Positions 1-7,913 of a stretch of 64,000 nucleotides of DNA are shown here, piece by piece; the first letter of the stretch is position 1, and every line of letters starts with the position of its first letter. This DNA is from Mesorhizobium loti. GTDB taxonomy: Bacteria; Pseudomonadota; Alphaproteobacteria; Rhizobiales; Rhizobiaceae. Where the stretch lies: assembly GCA_002356515.1 (NCBI GenBank), contig AP017605.1:1922001-1986000 (forward strand), read 5' to 3'. The notes under the pieces were generated by a model. The model was not told where the DNA came from. It saw only the letters and a list, made by a program, of their open reading frames with translations, and ran no database searches. The translations under genes and the position numbers were made by a program.

Positions 1-486
1 GCGCCAGCCGAGATGCTGGTGCAGCAGCGTCGTCAACGGCCAGAACAGGGTCGAGGCGAAGCCGGCGATCAAGGTGAGATGGATGATGCCGCGACGCGCG
101 CCGCCGAGTTGCACGATGGCGACGAAGGCCGTGCTGTAGAGCACGAAGCAGGAGGCAAGTTCCATGGCCAGCACGCCGACGGCAAAGCCGGCGCGCCCCG
201 GCGCCAGCGCGCACAACAGCAACGCGCCTGCCGCCGCCAGCGAACCCGGCACCATCAGGCGCCCTGCCCCGACCCGGTCCGCCAGGCTGCCCGCGAACGG
301 CGCCAGGATGGCGCTCGCCAGCAGCGACACCGACAGCACGGCGAAAACCCATTGCTGCGACCAGGCGAGTTCCGCCGCCACCGCCGGCGCCAGGATGCTG
401 TAGCTGTAATACAGCGTGCCATAGCCGACGATCTGCGTGGCGCCCAGCGCCCAGATGGCGGAAGCGGGGATCTTGCCGTCGCTCAC
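1..486 (-). CDS. MFS transporter, 3' end outside window
   Basis: This is the N-terminal 162 codons of a major facilitator superfamily permease; the rest lies beyond the left edge. The start is GTG at 486-484, overlapping the stop of the upstream flavoprotein gene as GTGA, so the two are translationally coupled. The visible part has alternating hydrophobic helices and the MFS loop 2-3 motif GSLADRVGAGRL. It is the third gene of the arsR (1917-2237) module, so export of an arsenical or of a product of the flavoprotein is the likely job (inference from context; MFS pumps such as ArsJ and ArsK are known in ars operons). Exact subfamily is not decidable from the fragment. Confidence 0.85.
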   Translation of the reverse strand, partial: MSDGKIPASAIWALGATQIVGYGTLYYSYSILAPAVAAELAWSQQWVFAVLSVSLLASAILAPFAGSLADRVGAGRLMVPGSLAAAGALLLCALAPGRAGFAVGVLAMELASCFVLYSTAFVAIVQLGGARRGIIHLTLIAGFASTLFWPLTTLLHQHLGWR

Positions 487-1874
487 TCGGCGGCTTCCAT
501 CTTGCCCGCGCAACCGCAACCGCTTTTGCCAGCCGCCTTGGCGTCGGCATCCGCCACGCAGCAGGCATCGATCGCCGCCGGCGCCGGCCCGCCGCAACAG
601 CCCTGCGACGCGCGGCCTGCCGGCACCGTGCAGACACCCGTTTCGGGCAGCACCAATTGCACCGCGTCGGCCGCCGCCATGTCGCCGGCAAGCGCCGCCG
701 CGACCGAGCGCACCTGTTCGTAGCCGGTCAACAGCAGGAAGGTCGGCGCACGGCCATAGCTCTTGATGCCGACCGTGTAGAAACCGGGCTCCGGATGGCT
801 GAGCTCGCGGTGGCCATGCGGCGGCACGTCGCCGCAGGAATGCTCGTTGGGATCGATGAGCGGACCGAGCGCCTTGACGCCTTCCAGCCACGGATCGAGG
901 TCGAGCCTGAGTTCCCTTGTCAGCGACAGATCCGGGCGCTGCCCGGTCGCGGCGATGATGCGGTCGACCGGCCCCAACTCCAGCAAACCGTCTTGGCCCT
1001 GCCCCTCGACGATCAGCCTTCCGTCACGCTCGCGGATCGCAAGCGTCGCAAAGCCGGTGACCAGCTGGACGCGGCCGCTTTCGGCGAGCTCGCGCACATC
1101 GGCGCCAAGCTCACCGCGCGCCGGCAATTGGTCGGCGTCGCCGCCGCCATAGATGCGCACGAGATCGGTTCCGCGCACCGCCCAGATGAAGGCCGTGCCG
1201 GGCGCTTCATCCGCCAGCCTGGCAAGGTCGAGCAAGGCATTGGCCGCCGAGTGGCCGGAACCCGTGACCAGCGTCGTGCGGCCGGCATAAAGCGCGCGAT
1301 CGCGGCCAAGGATATCCGGGATACCGTAGGCAATGCGATCGGCGAAGTCCGCCTCGCCCTCCGCCGCGATGCCGCCGGCGCCGAGCGGGTTGGGCGTGCG
1401 CCATGTCCCCGAGGCGTCGATGACCGCGCGGGCGCTGTCGCGCCTGGTGCCATCGGCGGTCTCGACCACGAGCATGAACGGCCGTGTCCCGCGCTCACTG
1501 CCGCGCACCTTGTCGGCGCCCCAGCGCGATATGGCAACGACACGCGCCTTGGTTTCGATTGCCGGCGTAAGTTCCGGCAGGCTGGCGAGCGGCTCGAGAT
1601 AGTGCGCGACGAGTTCATCGGCGGTCGGGAAGGCTTCCGCGTCCGGCATCCGCCATCCCTGGCTTTCGAGCAGCTTCCTGGCCGCCTCATCGACGCAATA
1701 GCGCCACGGCGTGAACACCCGGACATGGCCCCAATCGCGCAAATTGGCCGCGACACAATCGCCGGCCTCATAGAGTTTCACCGGCAGGCCCCGGGCGATC
1801 AGATGAACGGCGGCCGCCAGGCCAACCGGGCCGGCGCCGATGACGGCGATGGGCAGATCGTTTTGCGTGGCCAT
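483..1874 (-). CDS. FAD/NAD(P)-binding oxidoreductase with Cys-rich C-terminus
   Basis: Predicted flavin-dependent oxidoreductase of 463 residues. It has an N-terminal FAD Rossmann motif GAGPVG near residue 13 and a second nucleotide-binding motif VTGSGHSA near residue 200, the two-Rossmann layout of FMO-like and thioredoxin-reductase-like enzymes. Residues from about 415 to the end carry seven cysteines, including CC, CC and CGC clusters (GCCGG, DACCVA, GCGCAGK), unusual for the enzyme core and suited to binding As(III) or another soft metal. It sits between arsR and an MFS gene and overlaps the latter by 4 bases, so it is probably induced by arsenic. ArsO-like monooxygenases are the nearest named relatives, but substrate and reaction are not established. 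Confidence 0.82.
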   Translation of the reverse strand: MATQNDLPIAVIGAGPVGLAAAVHLIARGLPVKLYEAGDCVAANLRDWGHVRVFTPWRYCVDEAARKLLESQGWRMPDAEAFPTADELVAHYLEPLASLPELTPAIETKARVVAISRWGADKVRGSERGTRPFMLVVETADGTRRDSARAVIDASGTWRTPNPLGAGGIAAEGEADFADRIAYGIPDILGRDRALYAGRTTLVTGSGHSAANALLDLARLADEAPGTAFIWAVRGTDLVRIYGGGDADQLPARGELGADVRELAESGRVQLVTGFATLAIRERDGRLIVEGQGQDGLLELGPVDRIIAATGQRPDLSLTRELRLDLDPWLEGVKALGPLIDPNEHSCGDVPPHGHRELSHPEPGFYTVGIKSYGRAPTFLLLTGYEQVRSVAAALAGDMAAADAVQLVLPETGVCTVPAGRASQGCCGGPAPAAIDACCVADADAKAAGKSGCGCAGKMEAAE

Positions 1875-1916
1875 AGCTTCTATCCTTCCGGCATTATCGA
1901 AATAACAGGCAAAAAA

Positions 1917-2237
1917 TCAGGCGGCCGCGTCACCCGCCGCCGGGTTGCAGGCGGCATCGGCGCAGCATTCGTCGGCCAGGAAACCGATGAGATCGTTCAT
2001 CATGGGATAGTTGGCGCGGCAGATCAGCGTCGTCGCCTGCCGCTCCTGGCTGACCAGCCCGGTCAGGATCAGGCGGTGCAGATGGTGCGACAGCGTCGAG
2101 GCGGCGATGCCGAGGCTTTCCTGCAGGAAGCCGACCGGCCGGCCCGCCTCGCCGGCCCGCACCAGGATACGATAGAGGTTTAGCCGCGTCGGATTGCCGA
2201 GCGCTTCCAGCTGTTTGGCTGCTTGTTCGAGTTTCAT
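1917..2237 (-). CDS. arsR: ArsR-family transcriptional repressor (module B)
   Basis: Winged-helix ArsR/SmtB repressor of 106 residues. The DNA-recognition part around residues 40-60 contains the typical ASTLSHHLHRL helix. The C-terminal segment has the adjacent and nearby cysteines ECCADAAC, a plausible metalloid sensor site like those of other rhizobial ArsR proteins with C-terminal Cys pairs. It is the first gene of the arsR-flavoprotein-MFS module, 42 bases upstream of the flavoprotein start. A 9-bp inverted repeat lies about 40-60 bases upstream of its start and is the probable autoregulatory operator. It is a distinct protein from the second ArsR at 3431-3763. Confidence 0.93.
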   Translation of the reverse strand: MKLEQAAKQLEALGNPTRLNLYRILVRAGEAGRPVGFLQESLGIAASTLSHHLHRLILTGLVSQERQATTLICRANYPMMNDLIGFLADECCADAACNPAAGDAAA

Positions 2238-2275
2238 GGAAATAGCATGCGACTAACGACGGAAACCGTCAAGCC

Positions 2276-2299
2276 CTATTTCGAAGAATATCGAAATAG
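2276..2299. promoter_or_regulatory. Probable ArsR operator
   Basis: Perfect 9-bp inverted repeat CTATTTCGA-N6-TCGAAATAG between arsC and the start of the second arsR. Size, AT-rich arms and position just upstream of an arsR start fit an ArsR-type operator. A related half site (TATCGAAATAA) lies at about 1895-1905, between arsR and the flavoprotein gene. The promoter itself was not resolved. Confidence 0.6.
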
Positions 2300-2302
2300 A
2301 CC

Positions 2303-2725
2303 TCAGACCACCCGTTTGCCGCCAGCATCGACGACGACCTCGCCGTCCTCCTTGGTGAACGGGCCGATATCCGGATTGGGCAGGATATCGAGCACCGCTT
2401 CGGACGGCCGGGCCAGCATGACGCCGAGCGGCGTCACCACGATCGGCCGGTTGATCAGGATCGGATGCGCCAGCATGAAATCGAGGATCTCGTCGTCGCT
2501 CCATTTGGGATCGCCAAGGCCGAGTTCCGCATAAGGCGTGCCCTTCTCGCGCAGCAATTGGCGCGGCGTCATTCCCATCGCCTCGATCAGTTCGACGAGC
2601 TTTTCGCGCGACGGCGGCGTCTTCAGATATTCGATCACCTGCGGCTCCTCGCCCGACTGGCGGATGATCGCCAGCGTGTTGCGCGAGGTGCCGCAGGCCG
2701 GGTTGTGATAGATGGTGATGGTCAT
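2303..2725 (-). CDS. arsC: Arsenate reductase, glutaredoxin-linked type
   Basis: ArsC of 140 residues that reduces arsenate to arsenite with glutathione and glutaredoxin in the cytoplasm. The N-terminus shows the family signature YHNPACGTSR with the catalytic Cys at residue 11. Length matches the R773-type family. The start ATG overlaps the stop of the aquaporin gene (ATGA), so arsC is the last gene of arsR-aqpS-arsC. The product As(III) would leave through the AqpS channel, as shown for the Sinorhizobium meliloti operon (established for that species, inferred here). No arsH gene follows. Confidence 0.95.
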   Translation of the reverse strand: MTITIYHNPACGTSRNTLAIIRQSGEEPQVIEYLKTPPSREKLVELIEAMGMTPRQLLREKGTPYAELGLGDPKWSDDEILDFMLAHPILINRPIVVTPLGVMLARPSEAVLDILPNPDIGPFTKEDGEVVVDAGGKRVV

Positions 2726-3423
2726 GGCGCGGCTTTCATTTGCGTGAGGGTCTTGTCAGGGAGGGTCTGGGGTTCAGCCAGCAGCCATCCGGCCAGCGCC
2801 AGCGCCAGCAGCGCACCCCCCAGTTCCGCCGCTATGAAGGCCGGCACGTCGGATGGCCGGATGCCGGCAAACGTGTTGGAGAAGGCACGGGCAATGGCCA
2901 CCGCCGGATTGGCGAAGGAGGTCGAGGCCGTGAACCAGTAGGCTGATGTGATGTAGAGCCCGACCAGCCAGGGGATGGCTTCGCTGCGAAAGCGCAGGCC
3001 GGCAAGGATGGTGAAAACCAGGCCGAAACTCGCGACCAGTTCGGCCAGCCACTGCCCCTGCCCGCTGCGCACCGTTGCCGACACCTCGAGCAGGGGCAGC
3101 TCGAACATGGCATGCGCCACCAGCGTGCCGGCGAGACCGCCGAGAATCTGCGCGGCGATGTAGCCCACCGCCGCCAGCCAGCCGATGTCGCGCCGCAGCC
3201 CGAAAACCAGCGTGACGGCCGGGTTGAAGTGCGCGCCGGAGACCGGTCCCAGCGTGGTGATCAGCACCACCAGCATGGCGCCGGTCGGAATGGTGTTGCC
3301 GAGCAGCGAAAGTGCGACATCACCCGTCAGCCGGCTGGCCATGATGCCCGAGCCGACCACCGTGGCGACAAGCATGGCGGTGCCCAAAGCTTCGGCTGCG
3401 AGGCGGCGGCGAAGGTCGGTCAT
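2722..3423 (-). CDS. aqpS: Aquaglyceroporin for arsenite efflux
   Basis: MIP-family channel of 233 residues with six hydrophobic segments and two NPA boxes, NPAVTLVFGL in the first half and NPAVAIARAF in the second. It lies between arsR and arsC, the position that ArsB or Acr3 pumps take in other ars operons. In S. meliloti AqpS releases arsenite made by ArsC down its gradient (known); the same role is inferred here. A Shine-Dalgarno GAGG precedes the ATG at 3423. The gene begins 7 bases after arsR and overlaps arsC by 4 bases, so the three form one transcript. Confidence 0.93.
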   Translation of the reverse strand: MTDLRRRLAAEALGTAMLVATVVGSGIMASRLTGDVALSLLGNTIPTGAMLVVLITTLGPVSGAHFNPAVTLVFGLRRDIGWLAAVGYIAAQILGGLAGTLVAHAMFELPLLEVSATVRSGQGQWLAELVASFGLVFTILAGLRFRSEAIPWLVGLYITSAYWFTASTSFANPAVAIARAFSNTFAGIRPSDVPAFIAAELGGALLALALAGWLLAEPQTLPDKTLTQMKAAP

Positions 3424-3430
3424 GTCAACC

Positions 3431-3763
3431 TCAACATTTGCAGGTCACGGCCTGGAGGATCGGCTGGCAAAGCTCCGGCGCGCCATTGCAGCAATCCTCC
3501 ATCAGATAGGCCAAGAGATCGCGAAACCCGGTCATGTCGGCCGTGTAGCGGATGCTGCGGCCTTCGCGCTCGGCATGCACCAGCCCGGCCCGGCCGAGGA
3601 TCTTCAGATGCGCCGACATGGTGTTCTGCACCGTGCTGAGCCGTGTCGCGATCTCGCCCGCCGGCACACCCTCGGCCCCGGCCCGGATCAGCAGCCGGAA
3701 CACCTCCAGCCTGGTTTCCTGGCCGAGTGCGGCGAGCGCCAGCAATGCTGCTGTCCTGTCCAT
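3431..3763 (-). CDS. arsR: ArsR-family transcriptional repressor (module A)
   Basis: ArsR/SmtB winged-helix repressor of 110 residues heading arsR-aqpS-arsC. The helix-turn-helix lies around STVQNTMSAHLKIL. The C-terminus is cysteine rich (EDCCNGAPELC and a terminal TCKC), a likely As(III) sensor. The start is the ATG at 3763-3761; a TTG one codon upstream is in frame but less likely. An imperfect AT-rich inverted repeat overlaps the translation start and is the presumed operator. It is only distantly similar to the ArsR at 1917-2237, so the two arsenic modules probably have separate regulators. Confidence 0.93.
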   Translation of the reverse strand: MDRTAALLALAALGQETRLEVFRLLIRAGAEGVPAGEIATRLSTVQNTMSAHLKILGRAGLVHAEREGRSIRYTADMTGFRDLLAYLMEDCCNGAPELCQPILQAVTCKC

Positions 3764-3764
3764 C

Positions 3765-3790
3765 AATCCATCTATCCAGATTTATGGATT
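3765..3790. promoter_or_regulatory. Possible ArsR operator at module A start
   Basis: Inverted repeat AATCCAT (3765-3771) and ATGGATT (3784-3790) with a 12-base spacer, immediately upstream of the arsR ATG. A further GGAT-type half site lies between the arms. The assignment rests on position and symmetry; it shares no obvious core with the operator of the second arsR. Confidence 0.45.
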
Positions 3791-3829
3791 AATGGCAGCC
3801 GACCATGACAGTGCCGTGACAGCCAGGGC

Positions 3830-5743
3830 TCACGCTTTGCGCCGGGAAGCGGTCGGGCGTGGTTCGCTGAGATGCGGGCGCCAGCCATGCACGCGGTCCC
3901 GTCCGGCGGCCTTGGCGCCATATAGCGCCTCGTCGGCGCGCCGCAGCAGATCGGCGATCTCGATGTCAGCGCTCCCGTCGAAAGTGCCGACCCCGATGCT
4001 GACGGTGACGATGCCCTTTTCGCTGCCGGCATGCGCAAGCCGGAGGTCGCGCACCTTGCTCCGCAGCGTTTCGGCGATGACGAAGGCGCCCCGCGCGTCG
4101 GTTTCGGGCAGGACGAGCGCGAACTCCTCGCCGCCATAGCGGGCCGCCGCGTCGGCCGGCCGCCGCGCCGTTGCCTCGATGCAGCGGCTGACGGCGCGCA
4201 GGCATTCATCGCCCGCCGGATGGCCGTAATGGTCGTTGAAGCGCTTGAACCAGTCGACATCGATGATCAGCAGGCTGAGCGGCGTCGTGTTGCGCCGGCC
4301 GCGGGCGAATTCGCGCGCCAGCGCGTCGTCGAAGGCCCGCCGCGTCAACAGTTCGGTCAGCCCGTCGCGGTGTGCCAAGAGGTTCAGCTTCTCGTTGGCC
4401 GCCAGCAATTCGGCCTCGACCTGCTTGGCCTCGGTGATGTCGGAAAACACACTCAGGCTGCCGCCATCGCCGGTCGGCCGGGTCCGCACATCGAGCCAGC
4501 GCCCGTCGGCAAGCTGGACCTGGCGGTGGCTGGATAATGTCTGCAGGGCCATGATGTCGGCGATCCACGCCTCGACCGCATCGGGCGGCGTGACGCTTTC
4601 GCCGCGCGCCACCGAGGCGCGCAGGATGTCGCGGTGGTGAGCACCGGGTACCCTCAAGTCCGCCGTCTTCGGAAACAGGGCGCGGTACTGGGCGTTGCAC
4701 AGCACCAGCCTGTCGTTGGAATCGAACATCACCAGGCCGTCGGCCATATGCGTCAGCGCGTCGCCGAGCCTGGCCTGGCTTTCGGCCAGTTCGGTTTCCA
4801 GCTGCTTGCGCTGGGTGATGTCGCGATTGTGCGTGATCAGGCCGATTACGGCCCCGGCCCTGTCGCGAAACGGCGCCTTCAGCGTCGCCAGCCAGGCATC
4901 GGTGCCGTCCTCATGGTGTACGTGTTGCTCGATGGTGGAGGCGACGCCCGATGCCAGCACGGCAAGCTCGTCTTCGCGGAATTCCTGCGCCGTCTCACGC
5001 GGGTAAAAATCGAAATCCGTCTTGCCGATCAGCGCCTTGGCGTTAGCCGCCTGCATCAGTTCGGCCGTTGCCGGATTGGCGGCGATGAACCGCCCCTCAA
5101 GGTCCTTGACGTTGAGGCAATCGGGCAAGGTCTCGACCACGGCCTTGAAGATGCGCCGCGACTGCAGCGCTTCGAGGCGGCGTCGTTCCTGATAGATCGC
5201 CAGCCCCGACATCGCCACGGAGACAAAGATGAGCAGTGTCGAGGGAAACACCACTTTTGGCAAAACCGTCTCGATGACCGACCGCGGCAGGACGCTGAGG
5301 CCAAGCAGCGATCCGCATGCGGTCGCAGCCCCCAGGATCATGATATCGGCCATGCCGGGCCGGCGGCCCCTGAGCGCAAGATTGCCGGTGATGCCGACCA
5401 GCATGGTCGCCGCGATCCCGACCGCGCCGGCAAAGGCGCCGATACCGCCCTCGAAAGCACGGAAGGCGCCGGCCATGACGCCGGCGACGATGCCGGCGAC
5501 AGGACCGCCGAAGAAGCCGGCAATGCCAACCATCGTCGCCCTGAGATCGATAAAAACGCCCGGCTGCAACTGCATCGGCGTCAGCATCAGGATGACGGCG
5601 CCGGCGCCCATCAGCAGGCCGAAGGCCACCGCCTTAACCGCGGCCGGCCTGCGGTCCAGCCACACATGCGTGTGGATCCAGACCGAAACGAACATCGCAA
5701 CGACCGCGAGATTGGCCAGCAATGCGGACCAGGGCGAACCCAT
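3830..5743 (-). CDS. Membrane diguanylate cyclase with two PAS domains
   Basis: Makes cyclic di-GMP from two GTP. The protein has 637 residues. Residues 1-170 hold six or so membrane helices of the 5TMR-LYT type, followed by a PAS/PAC domain (about 195-310), a second PAS (about 320-435) and a C-terminal GGDEF domain. The active-site loop reads RYGGEEF, and RPAD exactly five residues before it is an intact inhibitory I-site, so product inhibition is expected. The start was set at the ATG at 5743-5741 because GAGAAGGGGG precedes it and the membrane segment begins right after; a longer frame to 5818 adds a low-complexity stretch. The gene stands alone between the ars operon and a LysR gene. Confidence 0.9.
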   Translation of the reverse strand: MGSPWSALLANLAVVAMFVSVWIHTHVWLDRRPAAVKAVAFGLLMGAGAVILMLTPMQLQPGVFIDLRATMVGIAGFFGGPVAGIVAGVMAGAFRAFEGGIGAFAGAVGIAATMLVGITGNLALRGRRPGMADIMILGAATACGSLLGLSVLPRSVIETVLPKVVFPSTLLIFVSVAMSGLAIYQERRRLEALQSRRIFKAVVETLPDCLNVKDLEGRFIAANPATAELMQAANAKALIGKTDFDFYPRETAQEFREDELAVLASGVASTIEQHVHHEDGTDAWLATLKAPFRDRAGAVIGLITHNRDITQRKQLETELAESQARLGDALTHMADGLVMFDSNDRLVLCNAQYRALFPKTADLRVPGAHHRDILRASVARGESVTPPDAVEAWIADIMALQTLSSHRQVQLADGRWLDVRTRPTGDGGSLSVFSDITEAKQVEAELLAANEKLNLLAHRDGLTELLTRRAFDDALAREFARGRRNTTPLSLLIIDVDWFKRFNDHYGHPAGDECLRAVSRCIEATARRPADAAARYGGEEFALVLPETDARGAFVIAETLRSKVRDLRLAHAGSEKGIVTVSIGVGTFDGSADIEIADLLRRADEALYGAKAAGRDRVHGWRPHLSEPRPTASRRKA

Positions 5744-5891
5744 GCTTCGTCCCCCTTCTCCATGCGTCGAGGGTGCGCCGGCCATTGGCGACGCTGCCCT
5801 CGTGGATACGCCGGGCAAGAAAACAAAGTGTTACGGACCGGGTTTGGATTGTTCGGATGTGCCGGCAAGGTTGAGTTGCCAGGGCGGTGGC

Positions 5892-6797
5892 CTACCCCCA
5901 GCGCATGCCACCGACAAAATCGATAAACGCGCGCAGCGGCGCCGGCGTCAGGCGGCGGCCGGGATAGTAGAGGAACGGGCCGGAAAATTCCTGCCACCAG
6001 GGTTCGAGCACCGGCTCCAGCCGGCCATCGTCGAAATAGGGCCGCAGCCAGTCCTCGAACAGCGAGACGATGCCGCCGCCGGCGACCGCCACTTCGAGCG
6101 CCAGCGCCATGGCCGTGCCGGTGCTGACCAGAAGTGGGCCGGTCGGCTCGACGCTCACCACCTCGCCGTCGCGTTCGAACTCCCAGGGCGGCGTCAGGCC
6201 GCTGGCGAAGCGACCACGCAGGCAGGCGTGATCGAGCAGGTCGCGCGGATGCTCGGGCCGGCCATGCCGGTCGAGATAGAGCGTGGCGGCGGCGGTGGCG
6301 AAGCGCTGGCGGCGCGGGCCGATCGGCACGGCGATCATGTCCTGCTCGAGCCGTTCGTCATAGCGGATGCCGGCATCGCAGCCGCTCGCCAATATGTCGA
6401 CGAAACTGTCCTCGGCGGTCACTTCCATGCGGATGTCGGGGTAGGCGGCGAGGAAGGGCGGCAACAGGCGCGGCAACACCAGTTTCGCCGCGACGACCGG
6501 CACGTTGAGCCGCAGCGTGCCGGCCGGGCGGCCGCGAAAGCCATTGACCACGTCGAGCGCCGCCTCGACCTCGCCGAGCGCCGGGCCGAGCCGTTCCAGC
6601 AGCCGGGCGCCGGCCTCGGTGGGCGCGACACTGCGCGTGGTGCGGTTGAGGAGCCGCACGCCAAGCCCGGTTTCCAGCCGCCGCACCGTCTCCGAGAGAC
6701 TGGAGGCGCTGACGCTGCCCACCCGCGCCGCCTCGCGAAAGCCACCGGCGCGCACCACCGCCATGAACGCCTGGAGGTCGCCGAGATCCGTTGCCAT
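5892..6797 (-). CDS. LysR-family transcriptional regulator
   Basis: LysR-type regulator of 301 residues, with an N-terminal winged helix (residues 1-60, GGFREAARVGSVSASSLSETV) and a C-terminal substrate-binding-like effector domain containing the RPAGTLRLNVP stretch at the domain boundary. It is transcribed divergently from the aldo/keto reductase at 6891, with 93 bases between the starts. This is the classical arrangement in which a LysR protein controls its neighbour and itself. The effector is unknown. Confidence 0.92.
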   Translation of the reverse strand: MATDLGDLQAFMAVVRAGGFREAARVGSVSASSLSETVRRLETGLGVRLLNRTTRSVAPTEAGARLLERLGPALGEVEAALDVVNGFRGRPAGTLRLNVPVVAAKLVLPRLLPPFLAAYPDIRMEVTAEDSFVDILASGCDAGIRYDERLEQDMIAVPIGPRRQRFATAAATLYLDRHGRPEHPRDLLDHACLRGRFASGLTPPWEFERDGEVVSVEPTGPLLVSTGTAMALALEVAVAGGGIVSLFEDWLRPYFDDGRLEPVLEPWWQEFSGPFLYYPGRRLTPAPLRAFIDFVGGMRWG

Positions 6798-6827
6798 TGT
6801 TCGCCTTTCCGCACAGGCTGTGCCGAT

Positions 6828-6846
6828 TGCACCATATTATCGTGCA
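6828..6846. promoter_or_regulatory. Candidate LysR binding site
   Basis: Inverted repeat TGCAC-N9-GTGCA centred in the divergent LysR/aldo-keto reductase intergenic region, with an AT-rich spacer. It contains the T-N11-A pattern expected of LysR boxes. Position and symmetry are the only support. Confidence 0.45.
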
Positions 6847-6890
6847 GGCGCGCCTTGTCTACATTGGGCCGATCCACAGGAGATGAGACC

Positions 6891-7772
6891 ATGACCGACA
6901 TCAGCAAGGCCGGAACCTTCAAACTCGGCGACCGCACCGTAAAACGCCTCGGCTACGGCGCCATGCAACTGGCCGGACCCGGCGTCTTCGGCCCGCCGAA
7001 GGACCGCGACGCAGCCCTTGCCGTGCTGCGCGAGGCAATCGCCAGCGGCGTCGACCACATCGACACATCGGATTTCTATGGCCCGCACGTCACCAACCAG
7101 ATCATTCGCGAGGCGTTGCACCCCTACCCTGCCGGCCTCACCATCGTCACCAAGGTCAGCGCCCGGCGCGGCGCCGATGCATCCTGGCTTCCCGCAATGT
7201 CGCCCAAGGAACTGACTGAGGCCGTGCACGACAATCTGCGCAATCTCGGGCTTGATGTGATCGAGGTGGTCAACCTGCGCTCCATGCATGGCATCCACGG
7301 CCCCGCCGAAGGATCACTCGAGCCGCAGTTGAACACGCTCGCCGAATTGCAGCGCCAGGGCCTCATTCGCCATATCGGCATGAGCAACGTCACATCGACC
7401 CAGATCGCCCAGGGACGCAGTATCACCGATATCGTCTGCGTGCAGAACCAGTACAATATCGCGCATCGCGACGACGACGCGCTGATCGATGTTCTTGCCG
7501 CCGACGGCATCGCCTATGTGCCGTTCTTCCCGCTCGGCGGCTTCACGCCGCTGCAGTCGGACACGCTGGCCAATGTTGCCAGGAAACTCGGCGCGACCCC
7601 GATGCAGGTGGCGCTCGCCTGGCTGCTGCGCCGCGCGCCCAACATCCTGCTCATCCCCGGCACCTCCTCGGTCGGTCATCTCCGCGAGAATTTGGCGGCG
7701 GCGGAACTGGAGCTGCCGGCCGATGCGCTCGCCGTGCTGAACGGCATAGCGGACGAGAAGGCAGCCGCCTGA
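6891..7772 (+). CDS. Aldo/keto reductase with Asn at the tetrad His position
   Basis: NADPH-dependent oxidoreductase of the AKR superfamily, 293 residues. The start is ATG 6891 (MTDISKAG), preceded by CAGGAGATGAG. The catalytic Asp and Tyr are in DTSDFYG, and Lys in IVTKVS. Where most AKRs have the tetrad His (LLYLHR), this protein reads EVVNLRSM, so the His is replaced by Asn; this seems to be a feature of a subfamily resembling E. coli YdbC rather than damage (from memory of the family, not checked). The C-terminal cofactor region (LIPGTSSVGHLREN) is intact. It is likely controlled by the divergent LysR regulator. The substrate is unknown. Confidence 0.9.
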   Translation: MTDISKAGTFKLGDRTVKRLGYGAMQLAGPGVFGPPKDRDAALAVLREAIASGVDHIDTSDFYGPHVTNQIIREALHPYPAGLTIVTKVSARRGADASWLPAMSPKELTEAVHDNLRNLGLDVIEVVNLRSMHGIHGPAEGSLEPQLNTLAELQRQGLIRHIGMSNVTSTQIAQGRSITDIVCVQNQYNIAHRDDDALIDVLAADGIAYVPFFPLGGFTPLQSDTLANVARKLGATPMQVALAWLLRRAPNILLIPGTSSVGHLRENLAAAELELPADALAVLNGIADEKAAA

Positions 7773-7785
7773 GACCTTGAACACT

Positions 7786-7814
7786 GCCTGCCGGGCGGAT
7801 CCGCCCCGGCAGGC
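7786..7814 (+). terminator. Stem-loop after aldo/keto reductase
   Basis: GC-rich inverted repeat with arms GCCTGCCGGGCGG and CCGCCCCGGCAGGC, 14 bases after the reductase stop. It has a single unpaired C and no following T tract, so it is probably a transcript-end or mRNA-stabilising hairpin rather than a strong intrinsic terminator. Confidence 0.5.
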
Positions 7815-7879
7815 GTCCTCCCCATCCAACTTCTCAGACACTCCGAAGCTGGTTGACCTATTCAGCCAATCCCATTATA

Positions 7880-7909
7880 GAACCAATTAGTTCCAGAACT
7901 ATATGGTTC
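7880..7909. promoter_or_regulatory. Two tandem GAAC-N6-GTTC palindromes, probable ArsR-type operator
   Basis: Sites at 7880-7893 (GAACCAATTAGTTC) and 7896-7909 (GAACTATATGGTTC), centres 16 bases apart, ending 4 bases before the ATG of the ArsR-type gene at 7914. The pair is the obvious autoregulatory operator. There is no room for a Shine-Dalgarno sequence between it and the start codon. Confidence 0.65.
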
Positions 7910-7913
7910 CATA

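Noticed and set aside
657..2183. Open frame of 508 codons on the plus strand
   Set aside because: It is antisense to the flavoprotein and arsR genes, lacks domains and arises from the high GC bias at third codon positions.
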